From positions 1-64,000 of the forward strand of contig VXRN01000027.1 of assembly GCA_009838465.1 (NCBI GenBank): 64,000 nucleotides of DNA. Reading direction: 5' to 3'. The position numbers and the translations under genes were made by a program. The notes under the pieces are model-generated. The model worked only from the letters and a program-made list of their open reading frames with translations. It ran no database searches and was not told where the DNA came from. The DNA comes from Dehalococcoidia bacterium. GTDB lineage: Bacteria; Chloroflexota; Dehalococcoidia; Lucifugimonadales; UBA1123. Of the stretch, positions 57,062-64,000 are shown piece after piece (within the stretch, counting starts at the first letter, position 1; the number at the start of each line of letters is the position of its first letter).

Positions 57062-58276
57062 TCAGGGCCGGCCCGACCAGTCCGCGGTCACGGTATCCAG
57101 CGCTTCCTTGACGTCAGGATGATCCCGGTTCAGCTTCAGCGTGGGCAGTTTGCGTATGTAGCCTGAGTACTCGTCGAAGTCCTCGTAAGTCTCCCTCGTG
57201 AACAGGCCGTCTTCGATGGCCTTGTTCATGGCGCGTACCAGGTAGTCGAAGTCAAGTTGCATCCAGGGCTGCTGGCTGAGATTCTGGGTAAGATACCTGA
57301 AAGTTATGTAACGGCTGCGCTGTTCAAGACTGTCGCAGAATCTTATGGTGTCCTTGGTGATGGCGCCCGACGCCGGATCATCGTCGCCCTGATACCCTAA
57401 GTCGTTCCTGAAAGCCGGCTGCGGGCCGTCGTACTCAATGGCTTCGGAGTCGTCTTCGATGCTGTCGAAGTCTGCCCCGGTGGACATTACCCAGTCCACC
57501 AGGCCCTCCGTGACCACCTTGACGTAGCCTCTGTCGTAGGCGTCCATGACAAGTGGCTTGAACTTGGTATATCCGAACCTGTTCTCGTCGAAGTCCCTGA
57601 TCCGATGCGTAAGCAATGGCTTGAGCGCGGCCAGAACGATTGGGCTCTTCCGGTCGTTCGTTATATCCTTGATCGACTCGTACACTTCGCGCAATTCGTC
57701 AGAGACGGGTTCTTCCGGTGTATCGGGAGAATCGGGCAGCGATGCGGTCATGTTTCGCTGTACGGAAGGCTCCACGTCCAGGTCGTAGAACTTCACCCAG
57801 TCCGCGCTTTCGGTAAGTCTTGGGGATGCCGTCCAGCTCAGAGCGACGATGGCGACGAACTTGCCATATGGCCTGAGCGTCTTGACCAGATGTATGAAGT
57901 CGCCGTCGCCCGACACCAGCATGTAGGTGTCTATGTTGGGGTATCGAAAGCAGAACTCCACGCAGTCCGCCGTTAGCTTCACGTCCACGCTGTTCTTGCG
58001 AACAGAAGACACGATTCCGTCCCGGTCGTTCTGATAGACGCGGCCTGGAACGTACACCGGCTCTATGCCCGCCGCGTACAGCCGTCTCGGATCGTTGAAC
58101 ATGATGTGATTCTGGAAGTCGGCGTATGCTCGCGCGACTACGACCCTGCCCAGCGCCTGGGCTTCTTCCATGATCGCGCTGATGTTGGGCGCTAGATTCT
58201 GCTGCTGCAAGCCGAACCGGATATTTTCCCAGTCTAAAAGCAGGGCTATCTCGCGGTTTCCTTCTTCCTTCATCAT
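57062..58276 (-). CDS. NYN-domain protein with a LOTUS/OST-HTH-like region
   Basis: A 404-residue protein. The first 180 residues form a NYN (PIN-like) RNase domain: IALLLDWENIRFGL, KNSVDVKLTADCVE and YMLVSGDGDFIHLVKTLRPYGKFVAIVAL give the acidic active-site residues. After a linker comes ELREVYESIKDITNDRKSPIVLAALKPLLTHR then FGYTKFKPLVMDAYDRGYVKV, which resembles an OST-HTH (LOTUS) RNA-binding domain. The last 130 residues are unassigned helices. It is probably an RNA-processing or decay factor. ATG start with weak leader; convergent with thpR. Confidence 0.85.
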   Translation of the reverse strand: MMKEEGNREIALLLDWENIRFGLQQQNLAPNISAIMEEAQALGRVVVARAYADFQNHIMFNDPRRLYAAGIEPVYVPGRVYQNDRDGIVSSVRKNSVDVKLTADCVEFCFRYPNIDTYMLVSGDGDFIHLVKTLRPYGKFVAIVALSWTASPRLTESADWVKFYDLDVEPSVQRNMTASLPDSPDTPEEPVSDELREVYESIKDITNDRKSPIVLAALKPLLTHRIRDFDENRFGYTKFKPLVMDAYDRGYVKVVTEGLVDWVMSTGADFDSIEDDSEAIEYDGPQPAFRNDLGYQGDDDPASGAITKDTIRFCDSLEQRSRYITFRYLTQNLSQQPWMQLDFDYLVRAMNKAIEDGLFTRETYEDFDEYSGYIRKLPTLKLNRDHPDVKEALDTVTADWSGRP

Positions 58277-58419
58277 AATAGCGCTCCAAAAATTTTCAAA
58301 AAGGATTGGTCTTCCGCACAGGGATATACGATCCAGCAGGCAGAATGGCTTTGGTTGCGTCAGTCCGAAAATATAAGGCGCGTTCGCCTACAGCGATTAT
58401 AGCAGGGAATGCCATTAGA

Positions 58420-60309
58420 CTACCCTGACGCCAGCGTCCACTTTTCCCAGGCATCCTCTATGTCTTGCTGCGTCTCAGCGTACTCTTGCCCAAGCCGCGT
58501 TATTGCGTCCGTGTCGCGGCGCTCTGAGGCGGTTTCGAGCTGCTTCTCTATGTTGGACACCTTGGACTCAAGCTCGTGGATCAAGGTCTCGTAGTCCACT
58601 GCCTGGGACTGCACGGACGACTTGGTCTTTCGTTCCTGCTTGCGCGACTCGCGTTCACGCCTGCGGTGCCTTGCGCGGGCGCGCCGGGAGACAGGCTCGG
58701 GTTCCGGCGGGCGGTTCGCGCGCATCCACTCCGCGAACCCTCCGCTGAACGGGCGAACGGTTCCCTCCTCGATAGCCCAGATCCGCTCGGCCATTATGCC
58801 GATGAAGTGTCGGTCGTGCGAAACGAAGAGCAGCGTCCCATCAAACGATTCGAGCGTATCTTCGAGCGCCTCCCGGCTGGCAATGTCGAGGTGAGTAGTG
58901 GGTTCGTCCAGAATGAGGACGTTGGGATAGGTTATCAGCAGTCGCGCCAGGGACAGCCTCGTTCGCTCTCCACCCGACAGCGCGCTCACCTGCTTGAATA
59001 CGTCATCGTCCTGGAACAGGAAGCGCGCGAGATAGTCCCGCGCCTCTCCGATAGGTATGTTGCGGATTTCCAAAAAGGCTTCCAGCACGTTCTTGTCGTC
59101 CGGAAGGTTCCATGTCCCCTGGTTCAGATACCCGGTTTGAACGTTGTGGCCCAACCTGACTGTGCCCGAAAGCGGCGCCTGTTCACCCAGTATAGTGCGG
59201 ATCAGCGTCGTCTTGCCGATGCCGTTCGCGCCGACTATGGCCGTCCGCGAGCCGCTCTCCACATCCATGTCGGACATGGTGAGCAGGGTCGTCCGGGCTT
59301 CTCCTTCGGTGAATCCGACGGACAGGCCGCGCAGACTTAACGCGATATGCCCCGTGCGAGATGCGTTGGCCGCGCCTATGGAGATTGTCTTTTCGCTCTT
59401 CGGCGCTTCGATGCGCTCCAGCCTGGCCAGGCGCGTCTCGCGCCCCCTGGCCTCCCGGGAACGCTGCCCAGCCTTGTATCGCTGGATGAAGAACTCTTCC
59501 TTGGCGATATGCTCCTGCTGCCGCTCGAATTCCTTCTGCTGTCGCTCAATCTGGGCGCGCTTCAATTCCCTGTACTGCGAGTAGTTACCTGGAAACCGCT
59601 GTAATTTTCCGCGCTCCATCTCCCAGATTTCGGAACAGACGCGGTCGAGAAAGTAACGGTCGTGAGATACCACAACCACCGCGTACTTGAAGCCGGACAG
59701 GAAGTCTTCCAGCCAGGTCAGGCCATCGAAGTCCAGATAGTTGGTGGGCTCGTCCAGCACCAGCAGGTCCGGGTCTGTCAGCAGCGCGCGGGCGAGGGCC
59801 GCCCTCGTGCGTTCCCCGCCGCTGGCCGCTGACGCCGGGGTGTCCAGCGTGTCCAGCGTCATGCCCACGCCTTCGACTACACGGTCCATGCCGTTCTGGT
59901 AGTCGTATCCACCCAGGTCCTCGTACTCTTCGAGCAACTCGGCGTATCGCGTCTCAGCCCGCCGTCGCACAGCGCCATCTCCCTGTTGTATTGCCAGCGC
60001 GCTGTTGGCGAGCTCGTCTTCGAGGTCGAAAAGTTTCTGGAACGCGGACTGCACCTCGTCCCTCAGAGTTCCCGGCGCGTCGTGCTCAGGCATCTGGGAA
60101 ACGTAGGCGACGCGCAGGCCCGAACTCATGGATACATAACCCGCGTCCGGTTCGAGGCCGCCAGTCAGAACGCGCAACAAGGATGTCTTGCCGCTTCCAT
60201 TCGGGCCAACCAGGCCGATTCGAGCATGTTCACCGACCTCGACGCTCACGTCGGCGAATATCTCCATTTCGCCGTAGAAGAGCTTCAGTTGTGAGGCTGA
60301 AAGCAGCAT
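58420..60309 (-). CDS. ABC-F family ATPase
   Basis: A 629-residue ABC-F protein with two ATPase halves and no membrane domain. Walker A GLVGPNGSGKTSLLR near residue 32 and GANGIGKTTLIR in the second half; signatures ASGGERTRAALARAL and LSGGERTRLSLARLL; Walker B LLVLDEPTNYLDFD and VLILDEPTTHLDIA. The interdomain linker is long and basic (RAQIERQQKEFERQQEHIAKEEFF). The C-terminal coiled coil has many Arg. Such proteins act on the ribosome E site in translation or antibiotic protection; subgroup not determined. It runs leftward from the SRPBCC gene. Confidence 0.93.
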   Translation of the reverse strand: MLLSASQLKLFYGEMEIFADVSVEVGEHARIGLVGPNGSGKTSLLRVLTGGLEPDAGYVSMSSGLRVAYVSQMPEHDAPGTLRDEVQSAFQKLFDLEDELANSALAIQQGDGAVRRRAETRYAELLEEYEDLGGYDYQNGMDRVVEGVGMTLDTLDTPASAASGGERTRAALARALLTDPDLLVLDEPTNYLDFDGLTWLEDFLSGFKYAVVVVSHDRYFLDRVCSEIWEMERGKLQRFPGNYSQYRELKRAQIERQQKEFERQQEHIAKEEFFIQRYKAGQRSREARGRETRLARLERIEAPKSEKTISIGAANASRTGHIALSLRGLSVGFTEGEARTTLLTMSDMDVESGSRTAIVGANGIGKTTLIRTILGEQAPLSGTVRLGHNVQTGYLNQGTWNLPDDKNVLEAFLEIRNIPIGEARDYLARFLFQDDDVFKQVSALSGGERTRLSLARLLITYPNVLILDEPTTHLDIASREALEDTLESFDGTLLFVSHDRHFIGIMAERIWAIEEGTVRPFSGGFAEWMRANRPPEPEPVSRRARARHRRRERESRKQERKTKSSVQSQAVDYETLIHELESKVSNIEKQLETASERRDTDAITRLGQEYAETQQDIEDAWEKWTLASG

Positions 60310-60318
60310 TTCGACGCC

Positions 60319-60747
60319 TCAGGACTCGAGGATGCGCTTGAGTTCGCGGTGGTCGGACTCGAATTGTGACTGCACCCTTTTCCTCATGGCCGACTCTACC
60401 AACGCCGTCATTCCGGGCAAGTTGAATTCGGAAACCGAATGCAGTTGCGCGCCTCCCTCAAACGGCTTGACGTCGTACGCGAGGCTCATTGGAAAGGGAC
60501 CGTCCGTGCTGTGAGCGGCATACCTTTCGCCCGGAAGGAACTCCGTTACTGCGAATTCATGCGACAGTCTGCGCTGCATGACCTCGGTGACTACACGGCA
60601 GGTCGCTCCCTGTTCCACTGGGCCCTGGGACGTCTGGCTAGCCTCTACTACATTCTCGGCCCAAGAGGGCAGGTTCTCCACCCTGGTCAGGTACTCCATC
60701 ACTTCTGCTACGGACCGGTTGATTGTTATCGTGGTCTCTACTCTCAA
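60319..60747 (-). CDS. SRPBCC-family protein
   Basis: A 142-residue START/Bet v1-like protein. ITINRSVAEVMEYLTRVENLPSWAENVVEASQ is the typical first helix-loop, followed by antiparallel strands and the closing helix AMRKRVQSQFESDHRELKRIL. These bind hydrophobic ligands. It ends nine bases before the ABC-F gene start in the same direction. No catalytic residues assigned. Confidence 0.82.
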   Translation of the reverse strand: MRVETTITINRSVAEVMEYLTRVENLPSWAENVVEASQTSQGPVEQGATCRVVTEVMQRRLSHEFAVTEFLPGERYAAHSTDGPFPMSLAYDVKPFEGGAQLHSVSEFNLPGMTALVESAMRKRVQSQFESDHRELKRILES

Positions 60748-60761
60748 TGTGCCTCGCCTTG

Positions 60762-60977
60762 CTATCGGATTATTTTTATGATCACTCTGAAACGGCGCAT
60801 CGAGCAGCTAGGCCGTAGTTCCACGACTTCGACTATCTCGGCCTCTTCGAACCTGCTCTCCTCCTCGAAAGTCATGCTCGCTTCGGGCAATTCGGAACGG
60901 CGTATCTGCCCAACAGGACGACCGTTCTCATCCACGAGAAACCAGGTGAAGGTCGGAAGACAGGTCTGGGATGTCAC
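60762..60977 (-). CDS. Small protein, unrecognised
   Basis: A 71-residue leftward ORF just upstream of the SRPBCC gene, co-directional with a 14-bp gap. A beta hairpin (FTWFLVDENGRPVGQIRRSELP) leads to an acidic helix (FEEESRFEEAEIVEVVEL) and basic end. Possibly a small regulator; no family known. Confidence 0.45.
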   Translation of the reverse strand: MTSQTCLPTFTWFLVDENGRPVGQIRRSELPEASMTFEEESRFEEAEIVEVVELRPSCSMRRFRVIIKIIR

Positions 60978-61180
60978 AGGGACTCGCTCTTTCGGAGAAA
61001 TGTCAGCCCTAAGTGTACATTTCGCGCATACGGAGGGTCTAGTGACGATGAGATGACCGCAAAAGCTGTGTAGTTCTGAGGATCTTCTAAGGCCCTGACT
61101 TCTTGACGAGAGTATGTCTCGATGAATATAAGTAACTCACAGGAATTGTCCACGAGTTAGCTCGCAATGGGGTGTGGAGC

Positions 61181-62086
61181 ATGAAAGTCCTGATTTCGGG
61201 TTCGAGCGGTCTCATCGGAACGGCGTTGGTCAGAAACCTTGAGTCTTCGGGCCACAGCGTTACGAGACTGGTGCGTCCGGGCTCTTCGAGCGCTGCCGAG
61301 TGGGTAGCCTGGGATCCCGCGACAGGTTTGCTGGACGCCCGGCAGTTGGAGGGATTCGACGCGGCGATTCACCTGTCCGGCGAGAATGTCGCCTCCGGCC
61401 GCTGGTCCGCGGAGCAGAAGTCGCGCATCAGGGACAGCAGGGTCAAGAGTACGGAACTGCTTGCAAGCGCACTCGCCGGGCTGGACAGTCCGCCCAAAGT
61501 CTTCGCCTCCGCCTCCGCCACCGGCTACTACGGGGACAGGGGTGATGAACTCCTGGCTGAAGACGCCGCTTCTGGGTGGGACTTTCTGGCCGATGTCAGC
61601 GTCGAATGGGAAAACGCCACAGCACCCGCCTCGGACGCCGGAATCCGCGTTGCGAATATGAGGATAAGCGTCGTGCTGACCGCCTCGGGCGGAATGGTGG
61701 CGACAGTGGGGCCGATATTCAGGCTCGGACTCGGTGGCAGGCTGGGATCCGGGGCGCAGTACCTAAGCTGGATATCCAGGCGGGACATCGTCCGGGCCAT
61801 GGAGTGGATTCTGGAACATGACGACCTGAGCGGCCCGGTAAACCTCTGCTCACCCAACCCGGTTACCAATGCGGAATTCACTCGAACGATGGGCAGACTG
61901 CTCAGAAGGCCTACCCTGTTTCCGGTTCCAAGGTTTGCCCTGAGAATCACCCAGGGCGAGATTACCGATATGCTGCTGGCAAGCGTCCGCGCCACGCCCG
62001 GGAAGCTCAGCGCGAGCGGCTTCGAGTTCCACCATCCGAACCTGGAGGACGCGCTGAGGTGGGCGCTGACGGATACGGAGGTTTAG
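61181..62086 (+). CDS. TIGR01777-family NAD-dependent epimerase-like protein
   Basis: A 301-residue extended-SDR of the TIGR01777/YfcH/SDR39U1 family. VLISGSSGLIGTALVRNL is the Rossmann start, SGENVASGRWS, FASASATGYYGDRGDE and LTASGGMVATVGPIFRLGLGG are characteristic, and a DUF1731-like C-terminal part (ITDMLLASVRATPGKLSASG) closes it. The YxxxK of active epimerases is replaced by YYGDR. Physiological role unknown; some relatives affect cell division. ATG after GGAG, close spacing. Confidence 0.9.
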   Translation: MKVLISGSSGLIGTALVRNLESSGHSVTRLVRPGSSSAAEWVAWDPATGLLDARQLEGFDAAIHLSGENVASGRWSAEQKSRIRDSRVKSTELLASALAGLDSPPKVFASASATGYYGDRGDELLAEDAASGWDFLADVSVEWENATAPASDAGIRVANMRISVVLTASGGMVATVGPIFRLGLGGRLGSGAQYLSWISRRDIVRAMEWILEHDDLSGPVNLCSPNPVTNAEFTRTMGRLLRRPTLFPVPRFALRITQGEITDMLLASVRATPGKLSASGFEFHHPNLEDALRWALTDTEV

Positions 62087-62090
62087 GGCG

Positions 62091-63266
62091 CTACTCGCCT
62101 CGTATCCCGTGGGTGGGGAAGATTAGCCGGTGCACGGTCTGGACGCTGGACTCGGCGAAGGTGCGGGAGTCCGCGATGATCTGCTCGTCGAGGGCGAGGT
62201 TGTCGGGGTCGCGTAGGGATTCCACTCCGTGCTCCGCGCCATAGTCGCTCGGAATGTCATTGCTGAAATTCTGCCCGGACAGGACGCCGTAGGCCATAGT
62301 CCAGGCGCGCGCGACTGCCTGGAGGTCGTATCCGCCGCCGCCCAGGGCGAGCCACTTGCCAGGCGACGCCTTGCGAAACTCGGACACCGCCTCCGCGAAC
62401 CCCTGTACGGTCAGCGCGAGGTGGGTTATCGGGTCGCGGTAGTGCGAATCAATGCCGAGCTGGGTTACTATCACGTCCGGCCTGAAGGCGTCGAGCAGGT
62501 GCGGGACCGTCTGCCGGAACGCCCACAGGTAAACCTCGTCCGACGTATAGGGATACAGAGGCACATTGACCGAGTACCCTCTTCCTATGCCCGTTCCCGT
62601 CTCCTGAACGAAGCCGGTGCCTGGAAACAGGAACGCGCCCGATTCGTGGAGCGAGATGGTCAGAACCCTGTCGGTCGCGTAGAAGGCGTGCTGAACGCCG
62701 TCGCCGTGATGGCAATCTATATCCACGTAGGCGACTTTCATCCCCTCTTGCAGAAAGCGGTGGATGGCGATTACAGGGTCGTTGAATACACAGAAGCCGT
62801 AGGCATGGTCGGGCATTGCGTGGTGCAGGCCGCCGGCTATGTTGAAGGCGGCGTTCGCCTCCCCGGCTATCAGCATTTCGGCGGCCACGACGGACGCGCC
62901 CGTCGAGAGCGCGGCCGCTTCGTAGATACCCGGGTAGTGCGGATTGTCGCCCGGCCCGAAGTTGAAAGCGGCGGGATTCACATCCGCTCGTCCCGACCCT
63001 ATCGCCTCGACCCCGTTCACGTAGTCCGGCGTGTGAAACCACTCCAGTTCCGACTTGGTGGCCTCTCTCGCCCCTTGAACGCTGGACGAATCGGAGTCGA
63101 ACGCGCCATACGAGTCTAGCAGGTCGCGAGTGTACCGGAGTCTCACCGGCTTCATGGGGTGCGTGTCGCTCAGCGTGTGTTCCGACATCCGGTTGTCATA
63201 CAGGAATACCGTCCTGCCGGTGTGGTTTGCGTCGGTTCGGGAATCTATGGTCATATATAGTCTCAT
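62091..63266 (-). CDS. AcuC-like histone-deacetylase-fold protein
   Basis: A 391-residue class I deacetylase relative (AcuC). GGLHHAMPDHAYGFCVFNDPVIAI has the two His of the charge relay and the loop; YVDIDCHHGDGVQHAFY the Asp and His Zn ligands; VTQLGIDSHYRDP the second Asp ligand; and GGGGYDLQAVARAWT the C-terminal glycine motif. These remove acetyl groups from lysines or from small amines, for example acetyl-CoA synthetase in Bacillus. Start at the first in-frame ATG, or at ATG four codons on. Divergent from the oligopeptidase gene. Confidence 0.92.
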   Translation of the reverse strand: MRLYMTIDSRTDANHTGRTVFLYDNRMSEHTLSDTHPMKPVRLRYTRDLLDSYGAFDSDSSSVQGAREATKSELEWFHTPDYVNGVEAIGSGRADVNPAAFNFGPGDNPHYPGIYEAAALSTGASVVAAEMLIAGEANAAFNIAGGLHHAMPDHAYGFCVFNDPVIAIHRFLQEGMKVAYVDIDCHHGDGVQHAFYATDRVLTISLHESGAFLFPGTGFVQETGTGIGRGYSVNVPLYPYTSDEVYLWAFRQTVPHLLDAFRPDVIVTQLGIDSHYRDPITHLALTVQGFAEAVSEFRKASPGKWLALGGGGYDLQAVARAWTMAYGVLSGQNFSNDIPSDYGAEHGVESLRDPDNLALDEQIIADSRTFAESSVQTVHRLIFPTHGIRGE

Positions 63267-63331
63267 TGCTCAAGGTGTCTTGATGCCCGTCATCCTACAT
63301 AAATCCATAATCTTTGCAAAGGGAGTCGAAG

Positions 63332-64000
63332 ATGTCCGAACTACCCACACCGCCTTTGGCCGGGAAGCGACCTCACAGCTACACCCGGCACGGAATAACG
63401 ATAGAGGACCAGTGGCACTGGCTGCGCGACCCCGGTTACCCGAACGTGGACGATGCCGATGTGCTGGCCTATCTCACCGCGGAAAACGACTACTTCCAGG
63501 CTAAGATGTCTCCCCACAAGGAGTTGACGGAGGCGATTTTCGAGGAAATCAAGGCGCGTGAACAGCCCGACCTTTCCAGCGTGCCATGGAAGCGTGGCGA
63601 GTGGTACTACCAGTGGCGTTACGAAGATGGAAGCCAGTATCGCATGTGGCAGCGCTGGCCTGCCGACGACCCGAACGCGCGGGAGGCGCCAACCACCAAC
63701 GCGCGGATGATTCTGGATGAACCTGCGCTGGCGGAGGGCTTCGAGTACTTCCAACTTGGGGCGATGTCGGTGAGCAACGACGGCGCTCTGCTTGCCTACG
63801 GTACCGATACCGACGGCTCTGAGCGATACACGATAGTAGTCAAGAACTTGACCACTGGCGATTTGCTTGGAGACAGCATCGAGAACACCGCCGGAGGCGT
63901 CGTGTGGGTCGCCGAGGACGCGTCGTTCTTCTATGTCGTGTTGGACGAGAACTGGCGCCCATACCAGGTGCGCCTGCACACACTCGGCGAACCCGTCGAA
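63332..64000 (+). CDS. Oligopeptidase B, 5' part (runs off the window)
   Basis: The first ~223 residues of an S9A oligopeptidase (PtrB-like). HSYTRHGITIEDQWHWLRDP is the typical start, LTAENDYFQAKM and EIKAREQPDLSSVPWKRGEWYYQWR the beginning of the seven-bladed beta-propeller. The catalytic Ser/Asp/His are beyond the end. Family enzymes cut short peptides after basic residues. ATG after GGGAG. Confidence 0.9.
   Translation, partial: MSELPTPPLAGKRPHSYTRHGITIEDQWHWLRDPGYPNVDDADVLAYLTAENDYFQAKMSPHKELTEAIFEEIKAREQPDLSSVPWKRGEWYYQWRYEDGSQYRMWQRWPADDPNAREAPTTNARMILDEPALAEGFEYFQLGAMSVSNDGALLAYGTDTDGSERYTIVVKNLTTGDLLGDSIENTAGGVVWVAEDASFFYVVLDENWRPYQVRLHTLGEPVE

Overview
The window reads as a piece of chromosome from a GC-rich, free-living heterotrophic bacterium. 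I infer Chloroflexota, probably Dehalococcoidia/SAR202-like. The grounds are the many short-chain dehydrogenases, the MaoC pair, amidase, thiamine-diphosphate decarboxylases and haloalkane dehalogenase; Cys-anchored lipoproteins with VEVPGE-type or Ala-Pro linkers; frequent GTG and TTG starts; and a Vms1-type GGQ protein. There is no rRNA operon, prophage, intact insertion sequence or CRISPR array. One tRNA (Ser-GCU) is present.

Layout. 0-14 kb: xylulokinase, a DUF2461 protein, a DUF1800/NHL-propeller pair, three SDR oxidoreductases, an MFS transporter, a VLRF1/GGQ ribosome-rescue-like protein, a large alpha/beta hydrolase and ribose-5-phosphate isomerase B. 14-21 kb: a lone TPP-binding subunit, small membrane proteins, a truncated hydrolase, a HepT-MNT toxin-antitoxin pair, uvrB, a lipoprotein, a MIP18-family Fe-S protein and an Mrp ATPase. 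21-28 kb: a two-gene MaoC dehydratase pair and a complete branched-chain amino acid ABC transporter, in which the binding protein faces the livGFHM genes. 28-37 kb: tRNA-Ser, a signal peptidase remnant, an unrecognised 400-residue protein, a TPP enzyme, an amidase and a large surface protein with a duplicated C-terminal module. 37-45 kb: a peptide/nickel-type ABC transporter (binding protein and two permeases, no ATPases) followed by a small anchored protein, a PHP hydrolase and a Gfo/Idh/MocA oxidoreductase, then a response regulator with a degenerate receiver. 45-54.8 kb: amino acid biosynthesis (ilvE-like, thrB, aspartate kinase, trpA, aroH), two GT2 glycosyltransferases, a TPR protein, an MBL hydrolase and a CPBP protease. 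54.8-64 kb: cupin, haloalkane dehalogenase, ThpR, a NYN-domain protein, ABC-F ATPase, SRPBCC, TIGR01777, an AcuC-like deacetylase and the start of an oligopeptidase B.

The intergenic spaces are heavily populated by dispersed repeats. One abundant family is built on a CCCTCTCCC...GGGAGAGGG palindrome. A second kind is ATTCCCGC...GCGGGAAT hairpins. A third is the GTCCTGAGCTTGTCGAAGG element. A fourth is an 18-base AATCCTGATTC(A/T)GACAAA motif that occurs both between genes and inside the coding linker of the unknown 400-residue protein.

The most unusual structure is a roughly 270-bp element present twice, 41 kb apart and in opposite orientation. It carries CAGGTG/CACCTG hexamers spaced 10-12 bp, about one DNA helical turn, and in each case lies upstream of an outward-reading gene.
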